The notes under the pieces: generated by a model
What the model saw: the letters and a program-made list of their open reading frames with translations, nothing else
The model's database searches: none
What the model was told of the DNA's origin: nothing
Translations under genes and position numbers: made by a program
In this document: positions 36,801 through 47,506 of the stretch, one piece after another
How the letters are laid out: every line of letters starts with the position of its first letter
How positions within the stretch are numbered: the stretch's first letter is position 1
Assembly (NCBI GenBank): GCA_035772405.1
Contig: JAYKKM010000122.1
Coordinates: forward strand, 3,351,001 to 3,415,000
From: Chrysogorgia sp. JL179-B06
Lineage: Eukaryota; Cnidaria; Anthozoa; Scleralcyonacea; Chrysogorgiidae
DNA length: 64,000 nt
Direction: 5' to 3'

Positions 36801-37324
36801 ATTATGAAAATTATTGACATTGTGCCCCGTATGTTAAATCGTCGTAATTAAGAAAGATCACTTACTTTCCAAAGTTCAAGCAAATGAAACTGATTTCTGT
36901 CCTTGTGTACCGATCTTGCACACGATAAACACATGTACTGTCTTGGACCACAGTTTTGACAACGTGCTGATGCTTGGCTCGAACAGCCAACACATGTGGC
37001 ATCTTCAGGCAAAGCTGATTCTCTGATGAATGTATTTAATAAACTCTCACGAACTTTAGACCAGTTCGCAAAGGACTTGACCTTACGTTTACCAAACGCC
37101 GAGAAAGTAGGAGGCGACGTGCAAGCTTCATGATCACCTTCGCTCTCCGATAAACAGTCGTCGTTTTGGTTTTCCATTGCAGCTTGACCTAAATTTAGTT
37201 CACTTAGGTTTGGTTCATGGATACCTTGATTTCTCTTAACTTTTAATGGGATATAAGTAAAAGACTTCTTTCCGCCACGACCAAGAACCGTCGCTTTAAG
37301 TTTAACCGCTTTTCTTCCCCTCAT
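30867..37324 (-). CDS. KDZ-superfamily transposase, 15 exons, 900 residues, apparently intact
   Basis: Exons (minus): 37324-36866, 36752-36650, 35641-35421, 35271-35222, 34898-34817, 34693-34523, 34397-34252, 34072-33958, 33746-33663, 33556-33376, 33268-33179, 33013-32942, 32043-31920, 31805-31618 and 31483-30867. All borders are GT/AG, the phases agree, and the total is 2703 nt including TGA. Domains: an N-terminal zinc-binding CxC-type cluster (CVGCSSQASARCQNCG...CLSCARSVHKD), then FWPGTPDKPTVAF. Candidate catalytic residues: Asp in ESMDACMGLARKKN, Asp in LIIMYDIAC and Glu in LTDGEGLERLW. Other family marks are VFGRVCRHDFPKGF and IFHCYGHKASCQ; the C-terminus is acidic. Introns hold two SINEs and a Harbinger-like MITE. 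The gene should cut and paste the surrounding element. Confidence 0.85.
35690..35985. mobile_element. Decayed Harbinger-like MITE in the second KDZ intron
   Basis: It has the same GCTAGGGTAACCCGGGTGCTAGG and ACCTCCTT-TAAACAGG blocks as the 1571-2327 element, here badly eroded (for example TATACCTCCTTCTAAACAGG at the right). It shows that this MITE family invaded after or during the life of the KDZ gene. Confidence 0.65.
36058..36482 (-). mobile_element. Two tRNA-Ala-like SINEs (family S1) in the second KDZ intron
   Basis: Two minus-strand copies, about 36058-36190 and 36357-36482, each with the AACTGGTCCCGGTT-like body, the GTTGCATTTTTCGCAAC hairpin, a B-box GGTTCAATTCC (as GGAATTGAACC) and an A-box (as TGAGCTACC). 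The joining sequence (TGGCATTTCACTTGATTAAAC) is the 3' part of the family, so they form a tandem pair like the one at 50 kb. Confidence 0.75.
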
Positions 37325-37498
37325 GTCCACGACTGCGTGTTGAAAGAAATAGTTGCGAAATTACGCTTTGTCAATGCATTTATTTTAATTTACTGAATGT
37401 ATTTATTATTTTAATATAATTTATAGATATTGGATGATTTAATCAATGATAGTAAACAAATAAAGTTGCTACATCAGAAGGCTTGCTATTGGATAGCT

Positions 37499-38074
37499 TT
37501 AGACAAAGGTGCCTAGTGACCGCTTGAGAAGGCTTAGAAGATCTTCTGAGCCGGCTTCAACCCGCTGGTCTAAATTTAGACTTATGGGTTCAACCCGTTT
37601 AGACTGTGCGATACGGGTGGGTTGTAACCATCGTTGATTCATCGTTTGAAGCAAATGACCATGAGTTGAGTACACAAACTCAGCAACTGTGCTCGAAATT
37701 TCGGACAGTTCAGGTACAGATCGTCCAAACCTTGAAATCATGTCGGAATAACGACATGGGTACGCGAATCTTCTTAGCAAAATGCACAGTCCCTCCATTC
37801 CTGTTGCAATTGTTCCATTATCACAGATAAATTTTTCTGGTATACTCATTGCTTCAGCAAGAATTGGCAAGTGCTCTAAACTAAATCTAAACTCTGCTCT
37901 ACCTTCGTCGTTAGTGATGTTTTCGAGATTCAATCTTTCATAGTTTTTGTATGGAAATAGAGGATTTCTTTTCCCAACAGCATCATACAGCATACAAAAC
38001 TATAACTCGTCAATTAAATCAAGTTCATACATGAACGGCAGCGTTTTACGAATTCTCCTGACCTTACTCGCCAT
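37499..38074 (-). pseudogene. HARBI1-like (PIF/Harbinger) N-terminal exon, truncated
   Basis: From ATG 38074: MASKVRRIRKTLPF...DLIDEL, an in-frame TAG, then MLYDAVGKRNPLFPY, AEFRFSLEHLPILAEAM, GMEGLCILLRRFAYPCRYSD and MISRFGRSVPELSEI. This block is the helical N-terminal part of HARBI1-like nucleases. It stops resembling the family after NQRWLQP, just before the first catalytic Asp would come, and closes at 37499. The DDE core is not found nearby. It lies about 175 bp upstream of the KDZ start on the same strand. A remnant of another transposon inside the element is the simplest reading. Confidence 0.75.
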
Positions 38075-38219
38075 GTTTTAACATCGTCAACTCGTGTTGT
38101 TGTCGGCTATGTGTAGCATCTGAAGTTCTTTGTGAAAACATCAACTACGACGACAAGTTCAACTGGTGCCAGGCATCGCACGGCCAAATTCGTACTCGTA
38201 CCGTAGTCGTTGCGTACGG

Positions 38220-38675
38220 GCACAAATTTATAGGGAGGGCGGCGAACTTTTTTCCCGACTGAAACGGAAGTTGCCCGACTTTTGATATAAAAAACTCCGG
38301 TATATAATCATATATGCGTGTGTTAACGTGTTCGTATGGATATGACAATGAATGGTTTCACTGTACTGATTAACTGAAGGTGTGAATGAAATAATGAACA
38401 GCAAACTCAATGATACCATATACTAGAATGACAAGCACTCGATCGGTTATATTTATGAATTAGATCTGTTTTCGTTAAATGCCTGTTGCTCAATATACTT
38501 TTCACCTACAATACACGTACAGATATTGAATTTTTTTATTACTTTTCCTTATTTTCATCCTATATTTTTATTTCCCCCCATACATTCTTCGCCCGACTTA
38601 GGTTGAAAATTTGCCCGACTTTCTGTTACCACGTGTCCGGGGCAACACCCGGGGAGGGGGGAGTATATTCGAAAT
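38220..38675. other. Repeat-derived spacer with GCCCGACTT motifs
   Basis: TTTTTTCCCGACTGAAACGG, GTTGCCCGACTTTTG, CGCCCGACTTAGG and TTGCCCGACTTTCTG recur here at 38248-38625. This suggests a small MITE with subterminal repeats next to the right arm. No gene is seen. Confidence 0.45.
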
Positions 38676-40060
38676 GCCGGGATTGCAATCAACCTATTCT
38701 GCGGCGACTACATGTTTTGCACTTTTGCGAGTTTGTCTTCGAAGTGTGTTCGCATTCTAGCGATCATTGTAAGGTTACCCATTTACAAAATGTATCAGGA
38801 AAGATGACATTTTGTGAAATTCTTGTCAAATTTATTCTACTTCTCACAAAAGCTGATTTTCCATCGTTGCTGCATCGATGGAGTTGTCACCTTCAATGAA
38901 CTTTGGTCTGACAGCTTGTAACCAATCATTCTTTCTCGACCTTTTATGCTTAATGTGGAAATGCTGGAGGAAAAGCAATCACCTAGAATGATCACGAAGA
39001 ATATTAAGTAAAGAGAAACGTAGAGCTTTGTAACCAACAAATGTTTTATTTCCCGCAGAAATTATTTATTTCTAAGGCTGTGGTTGTTGTTGGTGTCAAT
39101 TTCACTGTGTTGCGCACACGTCGCAGAGAAGCTGTCATGTTATGCGAGTTCCCCTGCTAAAAATGTGCTTCATATAGTTGTGTTTTCGACTTTAAACTAT
39201 TAATACCTGTATCGTCAATGATGACAACTGGATAAACAGTAAATATATTGGGTAGATGTTCCACACAAACTCTTGTTCGGTGTCGTATTCCAAATCGTCT
39301 GAAAGGCTTCACCAGGGAGCTTACGTTTTGCGAGTTCTTCTGAGTTACACACAAACGATGTATAACTTTTGTCGATTGAATATTGTTCTAAATTTCATAG
39401 ACAAAAGTGACAATGCGAAAAATTCTGCCGAACACGGTGCAATTCGACACAATAATGCTTTCTTTATCCGCGGCACTTGAAATCGACAAGATTTCGACAT
39501 GTCGCAGTTCGGTAAATTGTTTTCTGCGAGTTCTACTGCGACACTGTAGCGGAACAATATCGTACTATTTGGTGTGATATTGTTCTACTAGACCTTGAAA
39601 CGAGTGACATTAACAAAATACTCCAATTTCTCTCTTCGATAGCCTCACAAATCTATTGTTACTGGGACGGCCGTCACTTACGAAGGCGGTCACGTCGAAG
39701 CTTAAGTCTGCGATAAGATGAACATTTGCAGTTCCCCAGAGAAATGTAAAATCAGTGAGAACCCCCATATGTAGAATTTATTGAAGAACAATGACATGAA
39801 AAAAAAAGTGGTAATACTCAAAGCATAAGGCGTATAAGGCGATTTAATTGAACAAATATCACGTCTGGCTCCAGATTCAATCTGAATGTGAGCTGCGAAT
39901 CTCAATCTGGAGCCAACTGTCCCACGGTCCATGGTTGTCTGCAGCATGGTTGAAGACCAGTTTTTGACAGCTATAATACCTCCGCTCTTATTCTCGTGAG
40001 TAATTACCACTATACATAACATGCACCAGGATACGAAATCGCCCAAATAGCAGTGTATAG
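38676..40060 (-). repeat. Right inverted arm of the KDZ-type element
   Basis: Mirror of 25155-26959, starting GGGATTGCAATCAACC and ending near CAGGATACGAAATCG. Relative to the left arm it has about 32 extra bases near 38890-38925 and a longer hairpin motif near 39865-39915 (CTGGCTCCAGATTCAATCTG...CTGGAGCCAACTG). It lacks the two large left-arm insertions. Confidence 0.8.
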
Positions 40061-40377
40061 AAGTACCTTTATGCTCCACATTTCTGTGAGATGATAGTTA
40101 AATTATCGCCTCAGAAATTGAGAGCGAAAATTCTAATTGTTTTACCGTTAAAATCTAACTTACGTTCGTTATTTCTTCAAAATTATTTCGAAAAACGAGA
40201 CATACGTCACTCGTCGCTAAACTCCATCTACCTTGCATTTCAGATGGTATGCAATCTCTGTCTATTAAGCTATATATATTTTTTTTCATTGGTTGAACGT
40301 TGGAAGTCAGTCCTCCAGAAGAGCCTATTTGACGTCATACGCAAGGGTATTACTAACTAGCAAAATGTCTCGAAGGG

Positions 40378-41723
40378 ACAGCTGGCTCCAGCTTCGCAGC
40401 TCCAGCTCCAGCTTGAAGCTGGAGCCAGACTGGGATTTTTAAGATAAAATCGTTGTATCTTCGCAATGGCTGAATGCTTTCCTTTAATATTTTTTTTCAT
40501 TCTTCTTTAATAAATGGTACATTATATAATGGAATCTATGAGACCCTCGCGGTTGTAGATTTTTCTGGTTAACGTGCAAAAGTTCAGACATCGAACGTCT
40601 TCGCGTAGATTGAAACTGGAGCCAGACTTGGCTTTTTATAGTAAAATCGTTATATTTTCGCAATGGCTTTGTGTATTGCCATAATATTTTTTTTCATTCT
40701 TCTTTAATAAAAGGTACATTATATAATGGAATCTATGAGGCCCTACCGGTTGTAGATTTATCTGGTTAACGTGCAAAAGATCGCCAAGTGTTTGTTGTCG
40801 AACGTCTTCGCGTAGATTGAAACTGGAGACAGACTTGGCTTTTTATAGTAAAATCGTTATATTTTCCTTTGTGTATTGCTATAATATTTTTTTTCATTCT
40901 TCTTTAATAAAAGGTACATTATATAATGGAATCTATGAGGCCCTACCGGTTGTAGATTTTTCTGGTCAACGTGCAAAAGTTCAGACATCGAACGTCTTCG
41001 CGTAGATTGAAACTGGAGCCAGACTTGGCTTTTTATAGTAAAATCGTTATATTTTCGCAATCTATGAGGCCCTACCGGTTGTAGATTTCTCTGGTTAACG
41101 TGCAAATGATCGCCAAGTGTTTGTTGTCGAACGTCTTCGCGTAGATTGAAACTGGAGACAGACTTGGCTTTTTATAGTAAAATCGTTATAATTTCGCAAT
41201 GGCTATGTGTATTGCTATAATATTTTTTTTCATTCTTCTTTAATAAAAGGTACATTATATAATGAGTATCAAATTGCTTTTCTATTTTGCCTCAAAGTGA
41301 CGATCACTACTTGCGACGGCGCGTTGAGTGCGACGCGAATCCGTTTGATCGATCTTTTGGTCCTTTTGCACGTTAACCAGAGAAATCTACAACAGCTAGG
41401 GCCTCATAGATTCCATTATATAATGTACCTTTTATTAAAGAAGAATGAAAAAAAATATTATAGCAATACACGAAGCCATTGCGAAAATATAACGATTTTA
41501 CTATAAAAAGCCAAGTCTGTCTCCAGTTTCAATCTACGCGAAGACGTTCGATGTCTGAACTTTTGCACGTTAACCAGAAAAATCTACAACCGCGAGGGCC
41601 TCATAGATTCCATTATATAATGTACCTTTTATTAAAGAAGAATGAAAAAAATATTAAAGGAAAGCATTCAGCCATTGCGAAGATACAACGATTTTATCTT
41701 AAAAATCCCAGTCTGGACCTCGT
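40378..41723. mobile_element. Palindromic array of subterminal modules related to the KDZ arms
   Basis: Direct units of about 180-230 bp (starting near 40430, 40610, 40815, 40995 and 41145) each have CTGGAGMCAGACTKGG, ATAAAATCGTT, TTTTTTTTCATTCTTCTTTAATAAA, GGTACATTATATAATGG and GGTTAACGTGCAAAAG. Two inverted units follow at 41355-41723 around a centre at 41260-41350. The order (CTGGAGCCAGAC, AAATCG, poly-T plus CAT, TTCTTCAATAAATTC) matches part of the KDZ arms. The right end is cut by a CCTCGTCCCCAGGGCC end at 41724. Small ORFs here are repeat artefacts. Confidence 0.65.
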
Positions 41724-41739
41724 CCCCAGGGCCTTCGCG

Positions 41740-42879
41740 GTGATAGGCAAGATGGCGGACGCGTAGGAAGGCTGAACCACGTGACAAAATATTCCACTTA
41801 CTGTTAATCATGAGAGACTCAGTACTAGTGAGATGTTTTTCACTTTTTCCCAATATGAACATCGAGCGTGTCGTAAACTAAATTACTTTACCAGAGACCT
41901 GGCTTATGGAATACAGGCCAATAATTAAGCGGAGCGCGCGGTGATGCCTGCGAAGGAGGCTATATCTAGACTGTTTACTGTAGCGGAATTATAGTTTTCG
42001 ATATAAAGGCTCTTTTCTCTTTTCGGATCATACTGATTTTTGTATCACGAGAAGAAAAGGACACGGGAAGCCTTTGGAGAGCAATTTTTAGTTGTTTAGC
42101 CCAAAAACGTATGGAGAAACGGAATTTGCGAGTTCAAATTTTGATGGTAGCAAACCAAGATGACATTTTTTAATTTGATAAGCGAAAGTCGTTCTAGCAC
42201 ACAATCTGAAAACTATAAAATATTTTTGAGGTTGTAAACTGCCGGAAAAGAGGCAACACTAATTTCAACATTTGTGGTAAGTATTTTGTGATCGTATTTG
42301 TGAAATATATTTGAATGTTATGGCGTTTATTTAGCTGTAAACAAATAATGTATGCCCAACTCAGAAAATAATAAACACATTCTGGTACCCTTTGAATACC
42401 AGGATGATTTATTTAAATCATTAACCTAATTTTCTGTGAGTGAATAGTGTTCAACCAGGCACCAGTAAGGAGGTTATTTTTAAATTAAAAATCAAGAAAG
42501 CTTTGTTTGATTTAGAGGAGCCATGTGTAATATATGATAATTATGTGGCATAATTAAAGACAGCATGTTTACACAACATGGCCTCCTGTTATAGGCCGTA
42601 GGATGAGAATCGAAAATATGCTTATAAAACAGATTCCGTTGCACACTTATTTTATCAGAATCCACTGCTCCCCAAGCGATAAAGTTGCACAAATTGAAAT
42701 AAAAACCCTCCGAAGTTCGGTGTGTTCGCCAGTTGCTATGCCACAAGTGCTTTAGTGTGATTGGCCAGTGAAGAACCGCCAGCCAATAAGCACAGAAGAC
42801 CGGATGTTGCTTCGCAAGGTAAACATGAGATCAGTGGTAAACACACGCGATGAAACATGGAAGTGTCGCAAGGAAAGCA
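41740..42879. other. Unassigned stretch, no gene recognised
   Basis: Contains AAGATGGCGGACGCG near 41749, a motif often seen near animal gene starts, and moderately complex DNA to 42.88 kb. The ORF at 42492-42746 (minus) shows no family resemblance. A host exon or promoter cannot be excluded. Confidence 0.35.
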
Positions 42880-42907
42880 CTGGTACGGTGGCCCACAACT
42901 GTCACGG

Positions 42908-43747
42908 CAATCTCGTACCCAGAGCCTGCGATCCCCCTGTCCTGCGGAGGCAACACATAATTATACACGACAGACTCAAAATATAATTGAACACATGAAA
43001 TAAGTTAAAACTTAAAACTATTATTAATATTATTCTCGCTTCGTCGCCAAACAAACATCCATTGTCTGACTCGTCTCGTAATTCTTCGCAGTTTCGCCTC
43101 AGAACTTTAAAATTATATTAGAGACTACAAGGTCGATGTAGTTTAGCCAAAGTTCTTGACAGAAAGTACAATTCCTTACATTTTAATGTGTTCTGTGTAA
43201 CCTGAGCCTACCTGAGCGGCTGAGCCGATCACTGCCGACGGCGACGCGGACATATAAAACACTCGTCAATCCTCCGGTTGACGATTTAGCGAAAAGCTAA
43301 GAAAGACCATTTGTATCGCAACGCTTTGCCAAGAGCTTTGTAAAACATACTGGGCCATTCTTTATCGGTAAACAAATATTTTTCCTGGTCTTCGAACAAG
43401 CTAAACATCGTCGATGACAGTAGCAAATTGTAGAGAACTGGGAACCAGAGGACTGGGAACAAAAACCCAATACGTAGTTTTCTTAAAAGCTAGTGGATAA
43501 TCGAACATATCGTAACGTGTTAACAATCCCACATCCAGTGGGCTGGTACGAGTGCCATGTATTTGTTCGTTAATGCCTTCTATTTGCTCGTCAATGCCTT
43601 CTATTTGCTCGTCGGTCACTTCCTTATATGGAATACGTACTAGAAGTACATATGATTTGGGGACTTTTTCATCGGAGTTCCCCGTTCCCCAGAGCCTCTG
43701 TTTTCTTGGCGCAGGCCAAAAGGAACGCAGGCCTGGGAACGAGATTG
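42908..43747. mobile_element. Mutator-like MITE, copy 1
   Basis: Ends CAATCTCGTACCCAGAGCC and GGCCTGGGAACGAGATTG. The flanks CTGTCACGG (left) and CTGTCCGG (right) look like a 9-bp target duplication with one lost base, which removes a gap in the palindrome arm. Interior has no recognised gene (the minus ORF at 43401-43619 carries an imperfect EQIEGI repeat). Confidence 0.7.
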
Positions 43748-44224
43748 CTGTCCGGCAAAAGCAAAAGCGTCACGGCAAAAGCAAAAGCGTCACGGCAAAA
43801 GCAAAAGACTCACGGCAAAAGCGTCACGGCAAAAGCAAAAGACTCACGGCAAAAGCGTCACGGCAAAAGCAAAAGACTCACGGCAAAAGCAAAAGCGTCA
43901 CGGCGAAAGCAAAAGACTCACGGCAAAAGCCGAAAAGCGTCACGGCAAAAGCAAAAGGACTCACGGCAAAAGCAAAAGACTCACGGCAAAAGCAAAAGAC
44001 TCACGGCAAAAGCAAAAGACTCACGGCAAAAGCAAAAGACTCACGGCAAAAGCAAAAGACTCACGGCAAAAGCGAAGGCATCACGGCAAAAGCGAAGGCA
44101 TCACGGCAAAAATATCCTCGTGCCCAGGCCGGTGGAGGCTAAAAGGGATGACTCAAAAGGACCTTTTCGGTTCCAGTCTCCCTCGGTCGTATTTTCGTTT
44201 ACAAAAACATGATGATAACCATTA

Positions 44225-44938
44225 GCTGACCATCTAGGCATCACTACATCACTAGGCATCACTACATCACTAGGCATCACTACCCATCACTACCCATCAT
44301 CATCAGTGATGGGTAGTGATATCTAGTGATGTCTAGTGATGGGTATTGGGTAGTGATGGGTAGTGATGGGTAGTGATGTCTAGTGATGGGTAGTGATGCC
44401 TAGTGATGGCTAGTGATACCTAGTGATGGGTGGTGATGGCCGATGGGTGGTGATGTTTAGTGATGTTTAGTGATGGGTGGTGATGGGTAGTGATGCATTT
44501 AGTGATGGGTAGTGATGTCTAGTGATGAGAAGTGATGGGTAGTGGTGATGCCTAGTGATGGGTGGTGATGGGTGGTGATGCCTAGTGATGTTTAGTGATG
44601 TCTAGTGATGGGTAGTGATGCCTAGTGGTGGGTAGTGATGTTTAGTGATGGGTAGTGATGCCTAGTGATGGGTAGTGATGTCTAGTGATGGGTAGTGATA
44701 CTGATGTCTAGTGATGGGTAGTGATGTCTAGTGGTGGGTAGTGATGTTTAGTGATGGGTAGTGATGCCTAGTGATGGGTAGTGATGTTTAGTGATGGGTA
44801 GTGATGTCTAGTGATACTGATGTCTAGTGATGGGTAGTGCTGTGATGCCTAGTGATGGGTAGTGATGGGTACTATGGGTAGTGATGCCTAGTAGTAGTGA
44901 TGGGTAGTGACGCCTAGTGATGGATAGTGATGCCTAGA
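44225..44938 (+). repeat. Minisatellite of TAGTGATGGG and TAGTGATGYC units
   Basis: About 70 units of 9-10 bp (TAGTGATGGG, TAGTGATGCC, TAGTGATGTC or TAGTGATGTT). The first part (44225-44305) is in the inverted sense (GGCATCACTA, CCCATCACTA), so the array itself turns around near 44305. It forms the centre of the large palindrome. Confidence 0.92.
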
Positions 44939-45345
44939 TGGTCAGCTAATGGTTATCATCATGATTTTGTAAACGAAAATACGACCGAGGGAGACTGGAA
45001 CCGAAAAGGTCCTTTTGAGTCATCCCTTTTAGCCTCCACCGGCCTGGGCACGAGGATGTTTTTGCCGTGTTGCCTTCGCTTTTGCCGTGATGCCTTCGCT
45101 TTTGCCGTGATGGCTTTGCTTTTGCCGTGAGTCTTTTGCTTTTGCTGTGAGTCTTTTGCTTTTGCCGTGAGTCTTTTGCTTTTGCCGTGACGCTTTTGCT
45201 TTTGCCGTGACGCTTTTGCCGTGAGTCTTTTGCTTTTGCCGTGAGTCTTTTGCTTTTGCCGTGAGTCTTTTGCTTTTGCCGTGACGCTTTTGCCGTGGAT
45301 GCTTTTGCTTTTGCCGTGACAGTTGTGGGCCACCGTACATTACCA

Positions 45346-45995
45346 TGCAGCTTGTAATTTCAAGGATTAAAATATGAAACAAAATCCAAACATTCGCATT
45401 ATGTAAATCAATATTAGTTAAGAAACAAGGAAGGCTATTACTGGAGAAATTACTGGAGAAAAATATATGCTATTTTTTATTATATGAAATTAATTGTTTT
45501 GTGCCTAAACCTGTTTAAGATATGAGGGAAAAAATTATGGATTTGGCCTGGTTGATCAGTATGGCTAAGAAATAGATTAAAGTTTTAATATTAACCAGCA
45601 ATGGTTAAGAAGGTTTATTGTATAGAATCAAAATACACATGACAAAATACACATGAGTTATTAAAAATGTTTCTTTGATCAAATCATTGGACAAAGTTTA
45701 TGATACAGTACAATTATTCTATAGAAAGCCACTTTAGTTGTTTTACTGTTTCACCTTCAAATTCGTTCCTTCATAGTGGTTTAATATTGTACTTATCAAA
45801 ATGACAATTTATATTATAAGAGTCCACTATAAACCAAAAATATAAGTGCATCCTATCCACATTTCACGTCATCCCGCCCTTTAAATAAATCAACTCGACT
45901 GTAAATATTCAACAATCGTTGGTATCATCTCAGATTTTTATCCTACGAAGCAGTTCCTTATAAATAGTTAATATCAATCATCGCCGTTTGTAATA
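45346..45995. other. Unassigned A+T-rich stretch
   Basis: No gene, tandem repeat or clear inverted repeat is seen apart from a doubled ATACACATGA near 45630-45655. Confidence 0.5.
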
Positions 45996-46572
45996 CAGTA
46001 AAAACCCGCGAGTAAGAACCTAGTTTTTAAGAACCTGTTAGGCTAAAATTTGCCAGTTATACCCCCTCTATACAAGAACCTGTTTAGCCTAAACTTTGAA
46101 ACAGGTTCTTATTTTCTAAAATCTATATAAAAAGATGTGTACACTTGGGTGAATAAGATACAGATCAACATTTTTGGAGACACAGGTGCCTTATTACTCC
46201 AATTTAATACAATGTAAATGCCAATGTTGAAAATCAAATAGAATTGTTATTGTTGTAATTACACATAAATACTGCAACTGTATATATATATTGTTTATAC
46301 AGTATCTCCATGGCTACACATCAGCATATGGAAGAGTCTGTTTTTTTCATGAATTTCTTTATAAATACTTACATGGTATGCAGATGTTATATTATAAGGA
46401 ATACAGGCTGAATACCACTAAATTCTATTAGCTACAATGTATTTTTTTCTTTAGAAAGTAAGAACCTATTTAAGAACCTAAATAGCCTCAATTTGTGCTA
46501 AGTACCATTTATATAAGAACCTGTTTAGGCTAACTTGGGAAAACGCAGGTTCTTACTCGCGGGTTTTTACTG
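45996..46572. mobile_element. Tc1/mariner-type MITE
   Basis: Ends are CAGTAAAAACCCGCGAGTAA and its complement, each next to TA (45994-45995 and 46573-46574), the signature target of Tc1/mariner elements. Subterminal AAGAACCTGTTTAGGCTAA blocks repeat near both ends (46.02-46.10 and 46.47-46.54 kb). No transposase is encoded. Confidence 0.9.
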
Positions 46573-46574
46573 TA

Positions 46575-47063
46575 GTGTATTAAAGATAGTGCTGTCGGCC
46601 GGCTTCGAAAGTTCGTCAAAATATAAACTTATTTACTTACGATTAAATTTTTATCCACATTTTTAAGTTTTCTGTAGTTTCATGATGTACCCTATCAAAA
46701 TAGGTTTGCTTTGTTCACCTATTTCGTGCAGTTATATGATTCCACATTACAGTAAAATATAGGGATACTGAACCGAAGTGCAGCTGGCCGCAGCTCAAAA
46801 AATAAAGGATGCTCTTCCAGTCCTCTTATATAGATCAGTGGTTTCTTCGGATATCGTTTCTTTGGAGTTTCAAACTGATTAACTATGCTGACCTATGTTC
46901 ATTTCATTATCTCATGTGTTAAATAGACGCCATGTTTAGTTTGCTTTCCCGCACAATTTAATTATTGACCAATAGAGACAGTTGTGAGCATTTAATTCAA
47001 TTAAATGCTACAACCAATCAACGGCAGTTTTGGTCCAGCCTTTGCGCCTTCCCTCGCCTCGCC
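46575..47063. other. Unassigned stretch left of ESCO copy B
   Basis: No gene is recognised. It does not resemble DNA left of the matching point in copy A (8816), so the duplication break lies at about 47063. Confidence 0.5.
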
Positions 47064-47374
47064 GTGATGGAATTGTGTAAGAAAGCAAGGTTTGATGAGA
47101 ACATGAACACTAAAGACTTAGAGGATTGTGAAATGCACAAGGAGAAATGTCAAGACAGCATTTCTGGTCAATTACCTGAAGTCGACGGGGCTCCAGATAT
47201 GTGTATGTTGACAGGAAAGGATGAAGATGTTGCTGGCTTGGTCTCTGATGTATCAAAAATCTCAAGAACGTCAGACAGATTAAATACCTGCATAAAAGAA
47301 AATGTCAGAACAGAGCTTGAATCAAATGAAATAAAAAGTGGACCTTGTGCTGAAAGAGAACCAAATTCAGAGGT
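47064..47374 (+). pseudogene. ESCO: ESCO copy B, fragment of N-terminal exon
   Basis: About 97-98% like 8816-9140 of copy A, with 14 nt lost after GTGATGGAATT. This puts a new ATG (47067) in frame with CKKARFDENMNTKDLEDCE. Coding resemblance ends at EPNSEV, where the sequence jumps to a TTTGTTTGTTTATGTGTTTGTCTGTC tract. That tract corresponds to 11245-11287 of copy A, so the deletion was probably mediated by T/G-rich sequence. Confidence 0.85.
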
Positions 47375-47506
47375 TTTTGTTTTTTGTTTGTTTATGTGTT
47401 TGTCTGTCTGCCTGTAATTAGCCTTTCTCACGCTTTGCGACCAGGCCTAATCCGCCATTTTTGGGTAACTACAAAAAGTTATATTTTGAGAAGACGAAAG
47501 GCAGGC

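Larger units (their letters stand above)
25155..40060. mobile_element. Composite KDZ-type DNA transposon with long inverted arms
   Basis: Two inverted arms (left 25155-26959, right about 38676-40060) bracket 11.7 kb that carries a Myb/SANT-like gene on the plus strand and a KDZ transposase on the minus strand. The arms are highly similar, apart from short indels and two larger insertions in the left arm (about 25200-25430 and 25510-25700). Long arms around a transposase and an accessory DNA-binding gene are what one expects of a large autonomous DNA transposon. The outer ends are blurred and no target duplication was recognised, so the borders are estimates. Confidence 0.7.
42880..45345. repeat. 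2.4-kb palindrome with tandem-repeat arms and minisatellite centre
   Basis: ACGGTGGCCCACAACTGTCACGGC at 42888 is mirrored at about 45317-45340. Inner arms are arrays of CACGGCAAAAGCAAAAGACT (43757-44110) and its complement (45055-45323). They are followed inward by a unique 110-bp arm (AGGCCGGTGGAGGC...ACCATCTAGGCATCAC, 44120-44240), mirrored at 44930-45050. The centre is a TAGTGATGGG minisatellite. The left arm is split by a Mutator-like MITE. Long ORFs (KSKRLTAKAK repeats) are array artefacts. Confidence 0.88.

Noticed and set aside
43552..44212. Long ORFs of repeated KSKRLTAKAK and SRQKQKTHGK, and their counterparts at 44959-45382
   Set aside because: They come from a 20-bp tandem array read in several frames on both palindrome arms, with no gene-like borders.
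46965..47417. New functional first exon for ESCO copy B starting at ATG 47067
   Set aside because: The ATG is created by a 14-nt deletion inside former coding DNA, the frame soon runs into a T/G-rich tract, and the PIP-box part and next exon are gone.
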